The notes under the pieces were generated by a model. That model did not search any database. It saw only the letters and a list, made by a program, of their open reading frames with translations, and was not told the DNA's origin. A program made the translations under genes and the position numbers. A stretch of DNA of 14,794 nt, taken from Lachnospiraceae bacterium (lineage in GTDB: Bacteria > Bacillota_A > Clostridia > Lachnospirales > Lachnospiraceae). The stretch lies in assembly GCA_016291475.1 (NCBI GenBank), contig JAEEXJ010000081.1:1-14794 (forward strand), read 5' to 3'. Shown in pieces: positions 14,670-14,794 of this stretch (positions are counted from its first letter, which is position 1; each line of letters starts with the position of its first letter).

Positions 14670-14794
14670 ATGACGAAATATATCTTTGTAACAGGTGGTG
14701 TTGTATCCGGACTCGGAAAAGGAATAACTGCAGCTTCACTTGGAAGACTTCTCAAAGCAAGAGGTCTTAAAGTTGCTGCCCAGAAACTCGATCC
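14670..14794 (+). CDS. pyrG: CTP synthase, N-terminal fragment (runs off the window)
   Basis: PyrG aminates UTP to CTP with glutamine as nitrogen donor. Only the first 41 codons are inside the window. They begin [19 protein letters not shown] and continue with [11 protein letters not shown], the highly conserved start of the synthetase domain with its ATP-binding loop. The ATG at 14670 is preceded by only a modest site, TAGGA at 14662-14666. The gene begins 69 bases after asnB. I see no terminator or convincing promoter in the gap, and no G-run initially transcribed region or attenuator of the kind known from Bacillus pyrG. Its position after glnN and asnB suits a glutamine-consuming enzyme, and co-transcription is possible. 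Confidence 0.95.
   Translation, partial: MTKYIFVTGGVVSGLGKGITAASLGRLLKARGLKVAAQKLD

Noticed and set aside
1..14794. CRISPR arrays, insertion sequences, tRNA or rRNA genes, phage attachment sites
   Set aside because: No repeat-spacer pattern, transposase, terminal inverted repeat or structural RNA gene was seen. The genes are compact, same-strand and uniform in codon use.

Overview
The window looks like chromosomal DNA from a Lachnospiraceae-type Clostridium relative, with a fibre-degrading, Butyrivibrio-like organism as the best guess. The reasons are a GH5-type glycoside hydrolase, a tryptophan T-box leader, a fused 1509-residue GltB, a type III glutamine synthetase beside a short type I-like one, an ANTAR-domain regulator, strong AGGAGG-type ribosome sites and heavy AGA use for arginine. 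The organism call is inference; no 16S rRNA or other marker is present. All genes lie on the + strand.

Layout. 1-212: 3' end of a GH5-like glycoside hydrolase. 228-525: promoter, tryptophan T-box leader and its terminator. 559-2578: trpE and trpG, one base apart. 2636-2730: a promoter followed at once by a hairpin/terminator switch. 2799-8808: gltB and gltD, the two subunits of glutamate synthase. 8828-8857: possible promoter. 8892-10711: a short type I-like glutamine synthetase gene, then a gene for an ANTAR RNA-binding antiterminator with a degenerate receiver domain. 10729-10824: a second promoter plus hairpin/terminator switch. 10854-12956: glnN (type III glutamine synthetase). 12966-12993: GNRA-capped hairpin. 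13014-14600: asnB. 14670 to the end: start of pyrG.

How the genes fit together. Apart from the hydrolase, the window is about glutamine-nitrogen flow. Two glutamine synthetases fix ammonium, GltBD moves the amide nitrogen to glutamate, and TrpEG, AsnB and PyrG consume glutamine amide nitrogen. The most interesting point is regulatory. The gltB and glnN leaders share an identical 14-nt sequence (AGGCAAAGGCGTCT) at almost the same distance from a TTGACA-17-TANTTT promoter. In both it folds into a hairpin with the hexaloop AAAGGC, which has A at loop position 1 and G at position 4, as I recall for ANTAR-protein RNA targets. In both leaders this hairpin is mutually exclusive with a strong intrinsic terminator. 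The gene for an ANTAR protein lies between the two targets, directly behind a glutamine synthetase gene. Together these suggest a compact local circuit: a non-phosphorylatable ANTAR protein that antiterminates gltBD and glnN(-asnB). The fold competition can be read from the sequence; protein binding and the inducing signal are inference.
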